A stretch of DNA of 64,000 nucleotides from Bimuria novae-zelandiae CBS 107.79 (lineage: Eukaryota; Ascomycota; Dothideomycetes; Pleosporales; Didymosphaeriaceae), in contig ML976728.1 in the NCBI GenBank assembly GCA_010015655.1, positions 210,140-274,139 on the forward strand, read 5' to 3'. The position numbers were made by a program, and so were the translations under genes. Positions 1-12,745 of this stretch are shown piece by piece; the stretch's first letter is position 1; each line of letters begins with the position of its first letter. The notes below the pieces were generated by a model. That model saw nothing but the letters and a program-made list of their open reading frames with translations. It ran no database searches and was not told where the DNA came from.

Positions 1-1076
1 TCTATTTAGCCTGTACCCGCCTACCCACACGAGGTCGCACCGCATATCCGCCGCTTACATACGAGATCTAGACCCCACGTGGCCCTCTCTCCTTCCGTAT
101 AACCAGGATACACCTTCCACCTAGTGAAGCGTACAAGTACGAACTTGAGTGTAAGAGTGATCGATTGTTGTGTGGCCAGAATGACCTACCTATATAGGGC
201 TAGCGCATGGTACCTGCAGGTGGTGCGGAGCGTTTTCCACCAACAACGCCCGTCAACTCTTCCTAACCTTTCGTACTCGCGCGACCTTCCTCAACGCGTC
301 CTAGTTTTTAATACGAAACCTCGGGTCCTAGGCCGCCGTCATTTTCGACGCAGCACTTGTAACCGAGCATCGCCAGACCAATCTTCACCGTCTACAATCG
401 TGCTCTTTTGCAAGGGACCTCTCTAGCACCCGGGGGTCCCAAGAGGCGGAGGAAGCAGTTAAAGTTGATCACTTGAAAGTAATTCGATAACCGATCACTC
501 CATAGCTACGCAGATGAAGCAAGTACCGCGAACAGAAGCCATCGCATGCACACGCGGCTCATACAAATACTCAATAATTGCTCCCCTCGTGCCAACCACG
601 CAGCCCTATCATACTCATTCCATCGTCAAGAACGCGGGCCGTTGCACACCCATACCCATTTCGTATCTCTAGCAGCGCAAACCATCCAAGTCATGAGTAG
701 TATGCCAAGCAAGTATTCCCCAAACTCAACCCGAACCGTACACGCCCTCGCTATGCCATCAAGTCAAGATAACCCATGTCAATGTAAAAGCATTCAAAAT
801 CAAGTACAAAACCAACGACCGTGAGAGGAGCCAAAGTTCTCTGGATCAAAATCCGATGCACGCCGATCCGGCTGACCAAAATGTTGCGCGTTTCGGTCCG
901 GGTTGTATATCGCCGTAACCCAATTTTGACTCCCATCAAACGCCGTAGAAAAATCATCATTCACCGTATAAGATCATTCCGTCGTCTGCTCAAAGATGCG
1001 GATCGAACTTCGTAATGTCGATGGAGACAGACGAGTGAACAGACCCTATGAGAACGCGCACGGTTAGCGCGGCTCC
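1..1076. other. 3' intergenic region, no supported gene
   Basis: GC-balanced sequence downstream of the leftward ubiquitin protease gene. Several open frames of 60-100 codons occur on both strands, but none shows a recognisable domain, signal peptide or intron-supported extension, and they overlap one another. I see no repeat or RNA gene here. The 3' UTR of the protease presumably lies in the right part. Confidence 0.5.
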
Positions 1077-4000
1077 TCATTCTTCAAGATCAATGAGCTC
1101 AGGATCCAAATCGGACTCACTGCCATAGTCCGAATGGTCATAAGGCTCTGTCGGATGTATTAGCGTTTGTCCTTGAATAAGTGATAGTCATTCACGTACC
1201 ACCCGTTGAAACCGGAGTGCTCTCGTCTACCGGCCAGTTCTGCATTCGAGGCACGACCTGTGATTGCCACTTCTCGAGGATGGGCCAATCCTGGGTGTGT
1301 TTGCAAGACTCAAGGGCAGGGTCATCCGACTCATAGAGCCTACTCAACAACCCCACAAGCATCTCGCACACGCCTATCATCGGCTGCATATAGGATCGCG
1401 CAGTGGAGTGCTGGTATTCGTATACAATCTTATCGCAAAATTCGTTGGACAACACTCGCACTGCCTTGTACTTGTGCTTCAGAACGTCTTCGGCGGTATG
1501 CTCGTCATCTTGATGTCGTGAAAAAAGCTCTCCAAGATGGGCCGCGGTTGCCTTGCGAATGTACTCGTCATCGTAAAGCAGTGATACCGATGCTGCCTTC
1601 TCCGCAAAGCGGAATGACATGACGTAGAAGAACTCGTTTCCTCTCTCATCCATGACCACCTCATTTTCGAGCTTCAAGAGGCCACTCATGAATATAACGG
1701 TGACCTCGCCACAGTCGCTGTGATACTTTGTTGCGTGTTTCCAAACAACTTCAATGACTTTCATCACGTGGCTCGGCTCTGGAGATCCCTCGCAGTACGC
1801 TAGGGCGGCTCGAATGTAGCAGTTTGAGTAAGGAGGCGAGAGGCTAGCAACTCCGTCCTGGATCGTCAAAAAGAGCTGTTGTTGGAGGCGAGGATCGACG
1901 GATTTGAGCATCAGCTTCAGGATCTCTCCAGGATAATCGACATCGGCCTTGGCATGATCATACCACTCGAGCATCTTGTCCAGGAAAGCGAGGGCTCTGT
2001 TCTCGTCGTGCCAGTGGTAGAGAAGTGCCTTCTCTTGTCTAGACAGGGCAAATTTGGAACCGTTACGCTCAAATCCATCCATCCGACTGACTTGGCGCTT
2101 CTCGATTGCTGGGAGGTGGATGTCAACCCTCGACAACAGTCGGTAGACAAATTCGATCATCCTGTTATAGATCCGCTTCTTTTTTTCTACAACGCGCCAC
2201 AGATCAGGGTCGCGACAGTTCTCAATAGCGTGCATGCATAGAATACGCAAGCACCATTCCAGTAGGTCGTTGTCTAGCAGCACCGCAGTTTCCGCGGGTC
2301 CCAGAGCACTTAGGTGGCAAAGAGTAAGGTAGAGATCGTCCCAACCACGCACAGTCTGGTACGACTCTAACAGAACACGATAAAGGCTCATAGAAATTGC
2401 TGTGAGTACACCGTCAGACTGAACGACGGAGCCCGATTCGCTGTCAGTCTCCATGGCTTCGATACCATACGCCACAGGATCCTTCTCACGTAGGAACTGA
2501 ATGCTCTCGATGAGGAAAGCGCCGATCTGTGAGCGCACTTTCGGGTGGATGCAGTGAAGGAGCAGGTTTGCCAGAGCGGAGCTTTGCACAGAGAACCACC
2601 TCAAAACGACGAGGCAGCAAGTGGCGCACGACAATGTCGTCTTTCGTATTTGTGCCATAGCCTCATCGAAGTTCTCTAGGTTTTTCGCACGGAAAAGGGT
2701 TTGAGAGAGATGCTCGAGGACAACATGGATCGCTTGAGTCTTTTGCTGATGGTCTTCAGCGCAAGTGCCATGATTGATCGCACGTACGTTCGCTAGTAAT
2801 AACCGTACGAACTTGGTGTGATTCGGATCGTACAGACTGTATTCTCGAACTAGGCTGTCGTTGTCGATATCAATATCGTGCTGCAGGGCTGGAGGAACAG
2901 GGACTTTGGCCATCCCAGAATGCGGTGTCCTGATATATTCCGCGTGGTCCTTGGCCATCGCAGCACGACGCTGGTAAAATAGCATGTATGCGCTAAACTG
3001 TTTCTGTTGGCGCTGGAACTGATCGCCATATGCACCGCCGAATGTATGGTAGCCAAGGGACGAAAAGTCGAAAGCATCAACGTCGCGATCGTTGAACTCA
3101 ACCCAAGGATGCATATTCCCTAAGTAGCTGGGCCGCTCACGAATGTAAGAGTAGTAGTGGCCGTTCTCAGACGTCCCCTGATGCACTAAAACGCCAACAA
3201 GTTCGAAAATATCTTCTTCACATGGCTTCGAGGGATCACTCAGATGATCCATCTTGAAGGGGCTGATGTCGATTACGCTGGGAAATTCGAATTGATCGTT
3301 GATCTTCGCTCTCCGTAGTTCGACCAGGTCGAAATCGAAGCGTTTAAGATGGAAGATGAGATTATCCGGGACATCCTTCAAACAGGTTCGCTTCACGGCG
3401 TCCACCAATTTCCCTCCACATGATTCGCACTTGTACTTGTTATCGCCTTCCATGACGTCGCCTTCCACAAAGGACTGGAGGCTTTCATTCAGGTTCTGTT
3501 TCCCTTGTACATCGCATTGGACCACGAAGAAGCTTTCGACCCGTTCAGACACGTGTTCGCACTCCTTGGACTTTATCTGATTGATCGTGTGGCCGCCGTA
3601 GAAGGAACGGAATTGTTGCTTGATCTCCGGAGCGAGCATCTGACCTTCCCACTGATCAAAGAGCAGGTTATAAAATTCATCCGCGTCCATTTGAATGTTA
3701 ATGTCGATTGGTGCTCCTTCAGGTGCTTTGACGCATGCCGCGAAGCTTCGCGGGTCTGCAGACTTGCGGTAGCTATTCTGCATTTCGGCGAAGAGCTTCT
3801 GAGTCTGATGCAGAAGAACTTGCTGTCTCTCTGGATCCGTGACATTCAACCTAAGAATGAACTTCCGAAAATTGATGTTCATAAAGAGCTGCGTAAGTAA
3901 AGAATTCATGTAACAGATAGCGCGAGGATTGAATAGGCCCACGTATCCGGTAGGAGCACGTATCTCGTTGGTTCTGTCGACACACAAGGCTTGTAGATTC

Positions 4001-7000
4001 GAGTTCGGGTTGTCCCTTCCAAGATTTTCCGCCAGATCAAGAAGAACACCGAAGCTGCTTTGATCTTCAGCTAGAGCGAGTATAAGATCATAGAGTTCTT
4101 TCCGTGTGTTGCTTTCCAGAACAGGGATTGGTATTTTCGACTGCTCATCCATTTCGACGAGCCTAGGAGCAAATAGAAATTTGCGCCATATCTTTTCGAT
4201 TAGCGAGCTGGCATTCAAAGGCTTTTTGAAGGACTTCAACGAAGAGACACAACTGAGCAACAGTTTGGTGAAGCCAATGACAACGAAATCGGTCTCGTCT
4301 CGCCCCACCTTCTCTTCATGATCGTAGTCCAGAAGAAGTGTGCTCCATGTCTTCAAGTAAGATCGTAGAGACGCCTCATCTCTGTTATGCTCATCATATT
4401 TCCGAAACACGTGGTCTGCGAGCTTGAATAAGTGTTCAGATTGGCCGGGAAGTTGAATAGCATGAGGAAGAACGGCCGATACCAAGCGCCAGAAAGAGGT
4501 CGCCGTGTCGGCTTCGGTGATAGCAGATGTAGGAGAAAGACCACCACCACAAACAGATGATATGACTCTAGCCACGCTGTCCCGGAGTAGAGTCCTATGG
4601 TCAGACAAGAGCAAGGCGCTGTGGAGCGGTCCTATATCACTGTGATTGGTAAAAGCGGCCCAAATGCCGCGAGAATGCAAGGATGCCTCGATCATAGCGC
4701 AGTATGAGTTATAAGCAACCAGACCCATGTCTGTTGGGCAGCTCAGGGCGATGGACGCGAGTTTGACAAGGCGGTCGACAAGCCCACATTCGTCGGAAAA
4801 ATAGCCAGCGGAGATTTCGTGTGCGGGTCGCTCTAGACCTAATGTCAGATAATATACAACGGATCGAAAGAACACATACCCTTGAGAAAGCACAAAAGAA
4901 TACCGGCCAAAACACCGGGAAGCGGAGTACACTGTGATGGTTGGAGTTCTTGGCCTATCAAGCCGGGACTGAGTATGGCTTCATCTAGAAGACGCACGGT
5001 GTTCGCGAGAAACGTGTCATCAACTGAGTTCTATAAGTCTATTAGCAGTGCTCATAGACACAAACAACAGTATAACAAACCTTTCTCACCTGCACCTTGA
5101 GCCGGTTGTCGAGGGCATTGGCGGCATATTTGGCCTGCCACGGCCTATCTTGGGGGAAGAGTGAGCCAGATGTTGCTGTACCTGCAGTAACGGAATCATA
5201 GATAGCGCTCTGAAAGGGGAAGCAGCATAGAAATTCGTAGAGCTGTCAGGATCATCAGCACACTGGTCATCATTGTAAGACATAAAAGAGCTTACCACAA
5301 AGCTTATGTAATCGTCTGCGTCCATGCAGCTAAAAAGCTCGTCAAAGTGGCTCAATACGGTGGTCTCAAAGATTGAAGAACTGCCACCGAGATCTAGTAC
5401 GGGCCGAGAAATTTCTGCGCCAGGAGCCTTCTGCACTAGTAGTACCTGCCCTCCAAGACCAATGTCAGCAATCTTTTCGCTGGGTTTCTCTAGAACGTTG
5501 AGCCTTTTGCCTTTAGCAAAGAGATTGAGTTTAGTACATCCGATCGCGTGGCACAATCGGGTGTAGAGATCTTGAAGAGTATTCTCAGAGCCAATAAGGA
5601 TTGTCTCTTTGTTGTTGGTGACAGGAGAGGTGTAGTTTATCTCCACGGAGTCGCCAAGTGGGAGTTCCACATCTAGTGGTTCAACCTTGGAGTCCGATCT
5701 TTTCGAACGATTCAATTCAGGCTTGTTCCGGATGAAGTTGAGTAGTAAATTCAAGAACATTACGATTCTGGCAAAACGTTGTTCGTTCTGTTGGGTCATA
5801 GGGTCCGACGAGGAGGTATCCATCTGGTCGACGTCCGGCGGTGCCTCAGTTTCTGTCCCCGTACGCAGCGTCCTATACACTGACAGCATCTCTTTGATGC
5901 ACTGCTCAACGAGCGCGACGTGGGCCTCTTCAAGCTCGTCTAGGGTGACGCCTTCACTGAGATCGACCTCGATATAGCGCGAGGCCAGGGTTTTTGCCGC
6001 ACGGTCCTCGATAGTTTGCGGCGGCGCAGAAAGAATCATGGCCCACAGTAAATCGGCGCCACGGATTTGCAGCACTGTCTTTGTGCCTTCTTGTGAAGTG
6101 ATGCTCCGTCGCGTCGTCGGGAATCGGTAGGTTGCTACGAAATCAAACATGCCGGGCGTGTAATACAGCGGATCTAGCTCAGGTAGGCACACACTGATGA
6201 GCTGTTTGCAGAAATCATTGTCTGGTTTGTACTTTACGGCTTCCAGAAACTTTGACCAGGCTAAGTCCCGATGGTGGTTTGTACGCGCGTGTTTTCCAAT
6301 GAGATGGTCCCAGATGGTCTGATAGAGATCGGGCGGGATGACATCGGAGACGCCATATATCATGAGCGATAGCAGTTCGAGCCGATACTGGAGACCGGTG
6401 ATTTGAGCATTGAACGGCATGTCGATCTCGTTCTTCACGAACGCACACATCTCTTCGATGATACCACGCACGATATCGGGATCTTCAGCGAAGAAGCCGG
6501 AATCTCCGTACGTCGCAGCAGAGATAAGTATGTAAATGGACCGCACGCTACCACTGGCTTTTGGCGATTTGCTTGCAATATGCGAGGCGCATTGGCAGAG
6601 AAGCTGACGTCGCTCCTCGTTAGAAATGAAATTTGCGACGGCTCGAAGCTGGTCGGCCGCCTCGTGATGGAGGGTATCGGAGGTTTTGGTACTCTCTTTG
6701 CTCGGTGATGTATCTTGCAACACCCGAATGCAGACATTCCAAGGGCGGGCTTTCGGATCGGTCTGGCTCCAGTCTATGTTTTTTCCCAACAGCTTCGGCG
6801 TCAGGTCCTTCAAGAAGCGAAGGATGTCTATCGTGTAGCTGCTGATGGGAAGCTCGTACATCTTCGAGCAGAGATAGAGTTGGTCCGTTTGCAGCATGAG
6901 GTGATAAATCCCCCGAAGCATTGTCATGGTAGCAGAGACTACGCGGGGGTCTGAGCTATGCGAAATCGTGTTCCAGATCGCGTCAGTCTGAGCATTCGAG

Positions 7001-8422
7001 TAGCGATGAGTGACAACAAGGAACCCAACGATGTTACCGCTGCGGGATATAAGTTGTGGGTGCGAATCGACGCTAATAATGTAGTCGACGACGCGCTCGT
7101 GCAGAAGGAAGTCGGCGAGGTACTGCATAACCGGATGCCCAGTGGAGAGAAGTGTACCGTTGTACTCTTTCCATAATTCCACAAGTGAACTATCCATAAA
7201 GCCGATGCTCATGACACGTAGTTCCATGCGCCCTTTGACGATGTATTTGCGGAGGAGTTTGAATTTCCACGCGTTAGACACGAGTTTTGGGTACTCTGAT
7301 GGGTCTCGAAGGTACGTTGCGTCTCCGAAGGGCTTCTCCTCCAAAAAAGCCACCGTCGATGATTCCGGATCTCGAGAGTCTACCAGCTCGTTAATAAGGT
7401 CAGCAGCCATGCCGCCGTCGCATCGACAGATGTTGAAGAGCAAAGAGTGGAAATAGGTGATGATATCCTTCACTGCGCCAGTGTCAACGACCTTATTCGG
7501 GTTCTGGAGATCCGCATCGTATTTGCGAAAGAAGGCAAGCGTGTCTTGACACAAGCGGGTCTGATCGATGACCTCGCTCGGTAATTGCATTTGCGGGTCT
7601 AACAAAAAGATAATGAGGGTGTCCATGATCAGTGCTGTGTTAAAGACGATCCAGTGCTGCGCAATTAACGGCGCCTTCCCGTGTGCTTGATTTGCTAAGT
7701 CTAGCAGATGTTTGATGCCCTCGGCGTCAAGGTACTCTTGCAAGAGTTGGGTTTGCATAGTCTCAATGTCAGCATCGTATTCTTTCCGCATCATGTTGAA
7801 GAGGTGGACCGTTCCGGGGATGACAATGTTCCGCAGAATGGTGCACGCGTGACGAACATGTTTATAACACAAGATGGGATTGGTGTAGGGGTCTTCGGAA
7901 TTCCACTCGGATAGCATGCGTGCGTCCACTTGCATGAGGCATACAGCGAATCGGAGATAGTATGCGAGGAACCTGGTGATGATTTCCTCTTCGGACATGG
8001 AGCTGTCTCCGAAGGCGCCTCCGAGAGAAGCTCTGCAGCAAAGATTAGCACGCTGATTCCAATTAAGGGGTGGAGCATGCACCCACCGGCGGTTCAAAAC
8101 CCTCCCTGCCACTGCGCCAATCTCCTCCCACAGAGCAGAGTGGTCGAAGTAGAAACCCAACCAAGTCAGAGGATCGTGCGGAAGCCCTTCTAGCCAGATA
8201 GTGAGTTGGTTGAGGATAGTGCCGTCCAACGGTTGATCTACGAGCGAGTTAGGACGGGCCGTAGCGCTCAGCGACGATGGTAACATACTGCCCTGAAAAT
8301 ACTTGGCAATCTCCTGCGCAGCGTGTATGTAGTTGCCATTGTCGTAAGGAAACGCACGCATGTGTGCGTCCGCATCGAATTCGACGTGAAAGGAAGCGGC
8401 ATAGTCAGCCATGGTGTCGGCA

Positions 8423-8457
<35 letters not shown>

Positions 8458-8844
8458 GGCTATGACAGGTGGGCTGTCGGCGGAGCTGTCGGGAGGACCG
8501 TCCATGACAGCGGGGACCAGAATGTCTTCGCCAGGTGATGCGTTTGCGTGTCCGGCGCTCGTGCTACCGGTCGCGTCTTCGGCGTGCGACGACGAGGGCG
8601 GCTGTGACCGTATCGTCATTTGGACGAGCTGCTCGGCGGGCGTGGGCGCGGCCGTGTGGTGAGTGAAGTCTGGGTCTACGTGCATGGCGGGAGTATCGAT
8701 GCTGCCACTGTCGAGCCGGGGTCGTTTGCGGGTCAACGAGGGGTCTGCGTCTTCCATGGAGTCGCGCAACGGCGGCGACGCGGGGACACTGATTGCGGTT
8801 TCTGCGGTAGCAGACTCCATTAACTCATGGTCTCGCTGACTCAT
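1077..8844 (-). CDS. Giant ubiquitin-specific protease (USP9X/USP34-like, UBL + C19 peptidase)
   Basis: Deubiquitinase predicted to cut ubiquitin from substrates. Exons (minus): 8844-8087, 8032-5296, 5209-5090, 5030-4880, 4838-1200, 1147-1077, giving one frame of about 2491 aa. Introns have GT..AG ends and lengths of 54, 86, 59, 41 and 52 nt. The first ATG of the frame is at 8844; the frame upstream of it contains only non-ATG starts. The N-terminal third is low-complexity with an 11-Asp run. A ubiquitin-like domain lies near residues 1048-1124. The peptidase follows: catalytic Cys codon 3913-3915 (ICYMNS), a CxxC zinc-type pair (KCESC), His codon 3157-3159 (NGHYYSY), then FND. The long C-terminal region is alpha-rich. 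The last mini-exon adds an acidic tail (DLDPELIDLEE). The Cys box reads GLFNPRAICYMNS, with Arg where Gly is usual, so catalytic competence deserves a check. Transcribed divergently from the Pop3 gene. Confidence 0.9.
8423..8455. repeat. (TCG)11 microsatellite encoding poly-Asp
   Basis: Eleven perfect TCG units inside exon 1 of the ubiquitin protease gene, read on the minus strand as eleven Asp codons (GAC). The repeat is in a low-complexity acidic stretch near residue 130 of the protein and is a likely site of length polymorphism. Confidence 0.95.
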
Positions 8845-9371
8845 GATAGGTGAGCGCTGCTGCGTGCGGCGTTTGCAGCGCACAAGCGGGTGCGGGAAGG
8901 GGCGCGAGGTGGGTTGTAGTTGCTGCTCTGGTACAGGCAACAGCAGCAGCAGCCTTACCCACGGTCGCTTGAGGGCCTCGCGCGAGGGAGGGGAAACGCC
9001 AGTAAAGAGGGAACCATGAGCTACCAGGCGCGACGCTGCAGGTAAAGGGGCAAAGCGGCCGTCCGAAGAAGCAATTGCCAATTGTGCAGAGCTGCTACAA
9101 GCTTCACGCGTCTGTGAATTGTCCACAGCGCTGGAGTTTGCCCCACGCTGTTGCCAAGACCACACCGCGCCCACGTCATTGCATTGGTTGAGACGGTGCG
9201 CCCCACTATTCTCGGACTAGCGCGTTCTTGCCCTGAGTCCTGGGAGGGCAACACCGCTGATCCATACCCGCTCGCCCACTGGGGGCAATCATAGTGAAAA
9301 GCAGCCCTGCCGTAGCGCGTCGAATGCACCAAATTCGCCAGTACATGCATATTCAAGCCCCGAACAACACC
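8845..9371. promoter_or_regulatory. Shared divergent promoter region
   Basis: A 527-bp interval separates the start codons of the leftward ubiquitin protease gene and the rightward Pop3-like gene, so it should hold both promoters and 5' UTRs. No individual element was assigned. The open frame on the minus strand that runs into it has no ATG. Confidence 0.55.
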
Positions 9372-10407
9372 ATGGCTTCCTCAGCTAAGAAGTCTTCCAA
9401 ACCCGTCTTCAAAACTGCACGTCCGTACAGCCATACACATTGGTATACTGAGCCTACTCGACCATTGAATTGTTTTGTTTATTAATGCCAACAGGCCTGC
9501 CCTCACGTCCGTGACGAGGACCAATATCATGGACTCATTGTGCAAGTACGTGACATTTCCTCCCGCATGCAATACGTCTACAGATGAAAAAATATGCTAT
9601 AATTGGCTACCAAGCGCGCAATACCGTGTGCGCGTGGAGCTATGCTCAACAGAAATTCATGTCCAGTGGATCACGCACGCACACAGCGTCAGGGCACTGA
9701 ACCCGAACCATGCACCCGTGGACCCGTTGACGCCAGTGAAACATGTGACAGCACACAGTCTCCTGGTCCAGTGAAGCCCCTGATCTCGCTGACACACTAC
9801 CAGTCTCCTCCAACCCCTCGGTGACCACCGCAAAACCTACATCCACCCCTCCGCAGGCAAAAAACGCAAACGCGCCAACAAAACCTCGCAAAAAGAAGCC
9901 CATGAACTCCCAGACGCACCACCTCCACCACCCGAGATAGGAAACCACATCCTCATCGGCCTCAACAGTGTAACCCGGCACCTCGAGGCACTAGCCGCAC
10001 AGACCGCCCCTCAGGATAAAGAGAAGCAGAATCCTTCAGATCAAGGTCAAGATCAAAGCAAGACTTCAAATCCCAGACCCGTTGCTCTCGTCCTAATCCC
10101 ACACAACCACCCCACTTCCTCGCTTCCCCACGCGCATATCCCAACCCTTGTGCACCTCTCCACGCTGAACTCTTCGCCGGAAACCGCTACGCGCCTGCTC
10201 GCCTTTCCGCCAGGCTGCGAGCCCGACATCGCTGCCGCGCTGCACATCCCGCACGTCGGCGCACTAGCTGTCATGGAAGGCGCGCCCGGTGCAGACGCGT
10301 TGGTAGCGTATGTGAGGGAGCAGGTCGGGCTGACGAGGTGCGCGTGGATAGATGAGGCGATGCGGGCGGAGTGGAAAGGCGTGAGGGTTGAGGGGGCGGA
10401 TGGGTAG
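9372..10407 (+). CDS. POP3: RNase P/MRP subunit Pop3-like protein
   Basis: Predicted protein subunit of nuclear RNase P and RNase MRP, acting in tRNA 5' maturation and rRNA processing. Exons 9372-9442, 9495-9545 and 9804-10407 join in frame to 241 aa. Intron 1 (52 nt) starts GTATAC and ends ACAG. Intron 2 (258 nt) starts GTACGT and has a CTGAC branch-like site just before CAG. The join restores the features I associate with fungal Pop3: KPVFKTARPYSHTHW, then LLQPLGDHRKTYIHPS followed by a basic KKRKRANK stretch and GNHILIGLNSVTRHLE. The C-terminal part resembles the L7Ae-like fold region. Without splicing only short fragments are open. It converges on homoserine O-acetyltransferase. The assignment rests on remembered family patterns, not an alignment. 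Confidence 0.75.
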
Positions 10408-10876
10408 GTTAATGGAGGAGGAGAGAGAGATGTGTTAGCATGCAAATGAGACGATCGGGCGAGCCATCGAGATAGCAGGCGTTGCCCGCTACTTAACACC
10501 GGCAATTAAAGTTAAGCAATAAGCTTAAATTCTGCCAAGGAGCAGGGTCAAGGAAGTGTCAAGGGCGAGGGGTAACAAACGGAACCATGTCTTAGAAGAG
10601 TGTGTAAGGGCAAGCTCTAGGTTACACAAGCTGCTACAGGTGTCAGTGCTCATGTAGTAGGTGAATCAGGCAAAAGGCTGTTGAGACAGGTAGGAACAAA
10701 ATAAGGAACAAACCAGAGCAGGATATCTGAACGGCTTAGAAAATAACGCACAATAGAAGCCGTGACCATGCAACAGCTCAATTTTGCGAGGTGCATTCAC
10801 CGCGAACGCCTAGCCATGCAACACTCTAAAAATACAAATGCAGATGTACAATGCCGACATAAAGAGTCTCAGCAGC
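10408..10876. other. Convergent intergenic region
   Basis: 469 bp between the stops of the Pop3-like gene and homoserine O-acetyltransferase. It should contain both 3' UTRs. No gene, repeat or RNA is recognisable. Confidence 0.5.
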
Positions 10877-12513
10877 TCATCCCAGGAAGGACTGGACAGC
10901 GCCGCCGACATTCTTCAGATCGAGCAAGAACGTGTCGTGTCCGAAAAGGCTCTTCTCCTCGCCCAGCTCGATGTGAGTGACGTTCTTGTTGCCCGTGCGC
11001 TTGAGCGTGTTTGCGATTTCTTTTTGTTGCCATGCTGGGAACAGGATATCGCTCGCTACGCCCAAAACCAATGCTGGTGTGTTCGCAAGAGGCCGCAGCC
11101 CAGCAACGAGATCTGCAGGTGCCACATCGACGGCGTCGATGTTGGCGGAACCCTCTTCCGCCGGCTGCTCCTTCTCTTCGTAAGGCACCTCAGGAAGAGT
11201 CAAACTGCACAGATCACTCTGAGGGTCGGCGGCCGGAGCACGCCCGTCACGGTATGCTTGCAGCTTGCTGGCGTTGCCTTGCCTCACTTTGTTCATGCGA
11301 CTGCGGGTGTCCTGGCCCAGGTCAAAGAGATCCATCGCCTTCGAAACGTAAAGCAAGCTGTTAGGGTCGTAGCTGAGGCACCACTTTTCGCCCGCATGGT
11401 CGAGGTAGGTTTCGATGAGGAAGTCCGGACATAACGCGGGTGGTCGAGACGGGTCGGCACGCCTGCGCCCAAAGCGCTGCTCCCACTCCGGACCGCTCCG
11501 ATACGTCACTGTTGCGATTTCGCGCGCAAGCTTCATGCCCGAGTGCGGAGGAACGCCATCGTAGTAGAAGCCACGGTTCCAATGCGGGTCCATCATGAGC
11601 ACTGCACATTGTCAATGAAGTCCTCAGTTTCTGGTGGGCTGCCCTTACCTTGGCGCTGGGTATGCCTCATAGCAATGCTGTATGGGTGGCTCCGCGCAGC
11701 CGCGCTGATACTGACAAGCCGTCCCACGCGTTCTGGGAAAAGTGTCCCAGACGCAAGACTAAGCATGCCGCCCATACTGGAGCCGACACTCGCGTACAAC
11801 TTGTCGATGTTCAGCGCATCGAGGAGCCTGAATTGTGCGCGCACCATATCCTCCATTGTAAGTATAGGAAACCTCGTCGCATATCGTTCGCCGTTTGCAG
11901 GGTCGATTGAGGATGGACCAGTGGAACCAAAGCACCCGCCTATCACGTTCGTGCATATCACGAAGTACTTGGCCGTGTCCAGCGGTTTCCCAGGTCCAAT
12001 GAAATTCTCCCACCATCCAGGCTGCGGATTGATGTCGGTGCTATGGGCATGGCTCGATGCCGACAGGCCAGTGTGCAACAGAACAGCATTGCTCCTGTCC
12101 TTGTTCAAGGATCCCCACGTCTCATATGCAATGTTGAATTCGGGCAGGATGCCTCCCCAATCCAGCAGTATGGGTTCTCGCGAATGAAAGTTGAGATGCT
12201 TCCCGGTGGTATACGAGGGCTCGGGCCCTGAAGAACGGCTAGAGAGGGACGCGGATCGCGATTCAAGCTTGTCGAGGCACGGGAACGATAGCGCGGGATT
12301 CGTAGATTCGGCGACGGGCTCTGCTTCGGGCTCCGACACAGCTAGCTGCGCACTCCTCTTTGCGTGATTGTGTAGTTTTGTAGATGCTGAGTTCGATCGC
12401 TGCGGAGCAGATGGGAAAGTATGCTGAGCTTGCCGGCATGCTTTTCGTGGGACGGAGGATGCTTGTTGAAGAGCAGGTCGTACGGCAGTCAGAAGCCTAC
12501 GGGGAAGGCTCAT
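10877..12513 (-). CDS. met2: Homoserine O-acetyltransferase
   Basis: Acetylates L-homoserine with acetyl-CoA in the methionine/cysteine pathway. Exons 12513-11649 and 11601-10877 are joined across a 47-nt intron (GTAAGG..GCAG), giving 529 aa in frame ([13 protein letters not shown]). This is an alpha/beta-hydrolase fold of the MetX family: the nucleophile elbow GSSMGG has its Ser near residue 246, the oxyanion-side motif is [12 protein letters not shown], and C-terminal SDILFP and GHDTFLLD supply the Asp and His of the triad. The first about 90 residues are Arg/Ser/Ala-rich and resemble a mitochondrial presequence, so targeting is possible. Start chosen at the ATG at 12513; the longer open frame begins at a GTG. 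A RIP-degraded transposon begins only 187 bp upstream. Confidence 0.93.
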
Positions 12514-12700
12514 CGCGGCTGCTGCTTCTCGAAACGATGCTTCATCACAATGTCGCACAGGTGGGGAAGAGAGCTTGGGGTGGCATTATGACGGTATTTC
12601 GCGATTACAAAGACGGCGCACTCGACAGAACGATGGAAATGTAGAAAAATCTAGCCAATCGGACTCTCGCAATATGGCGTCTTTGCACGTGCTGCAGGTA

Positions 12701-12745
12701 CGGTGCCCGTGTACCCAACGCGCGCCGTCGGCCAACGCGCGGAAT
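12701..12745 (+). repeat. Left terminal inverted repeat of the 12.7-14.7 kb element
   Basis: Begins CGGTGCCCGTG and contains CAACGCGCGCCGTCGG. It matches the reverse complement of 14626-14670 with a few differences, mostly transitions. Preceded by the TA at 12699-12700. Confidence 0.9.

Noticed and set aside
1206..3900. Multiple plus-strand open frames of 70-138 codons
   Set aside because: They lie antisense inside the long ubiquitin protease exons and carry no domain.
8277..8823. Plus-strand frames rich in Arg, Val or Ser repeats
   Set aside because: They are other-frame readings of the (TCG)11 and surrounding protease exon.
10053..10505. 150-codon minus-strand frame
   Set aside because: Antisense to the Pop3-like last exon; the plus frame is supported by splicing and family motifs.
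12384..12644. 86-codon plus-strand frame upstream of homoserine O-acetyltransferase
   Set aside because: Overlaps the start of the real gene on the other strand; no domain.
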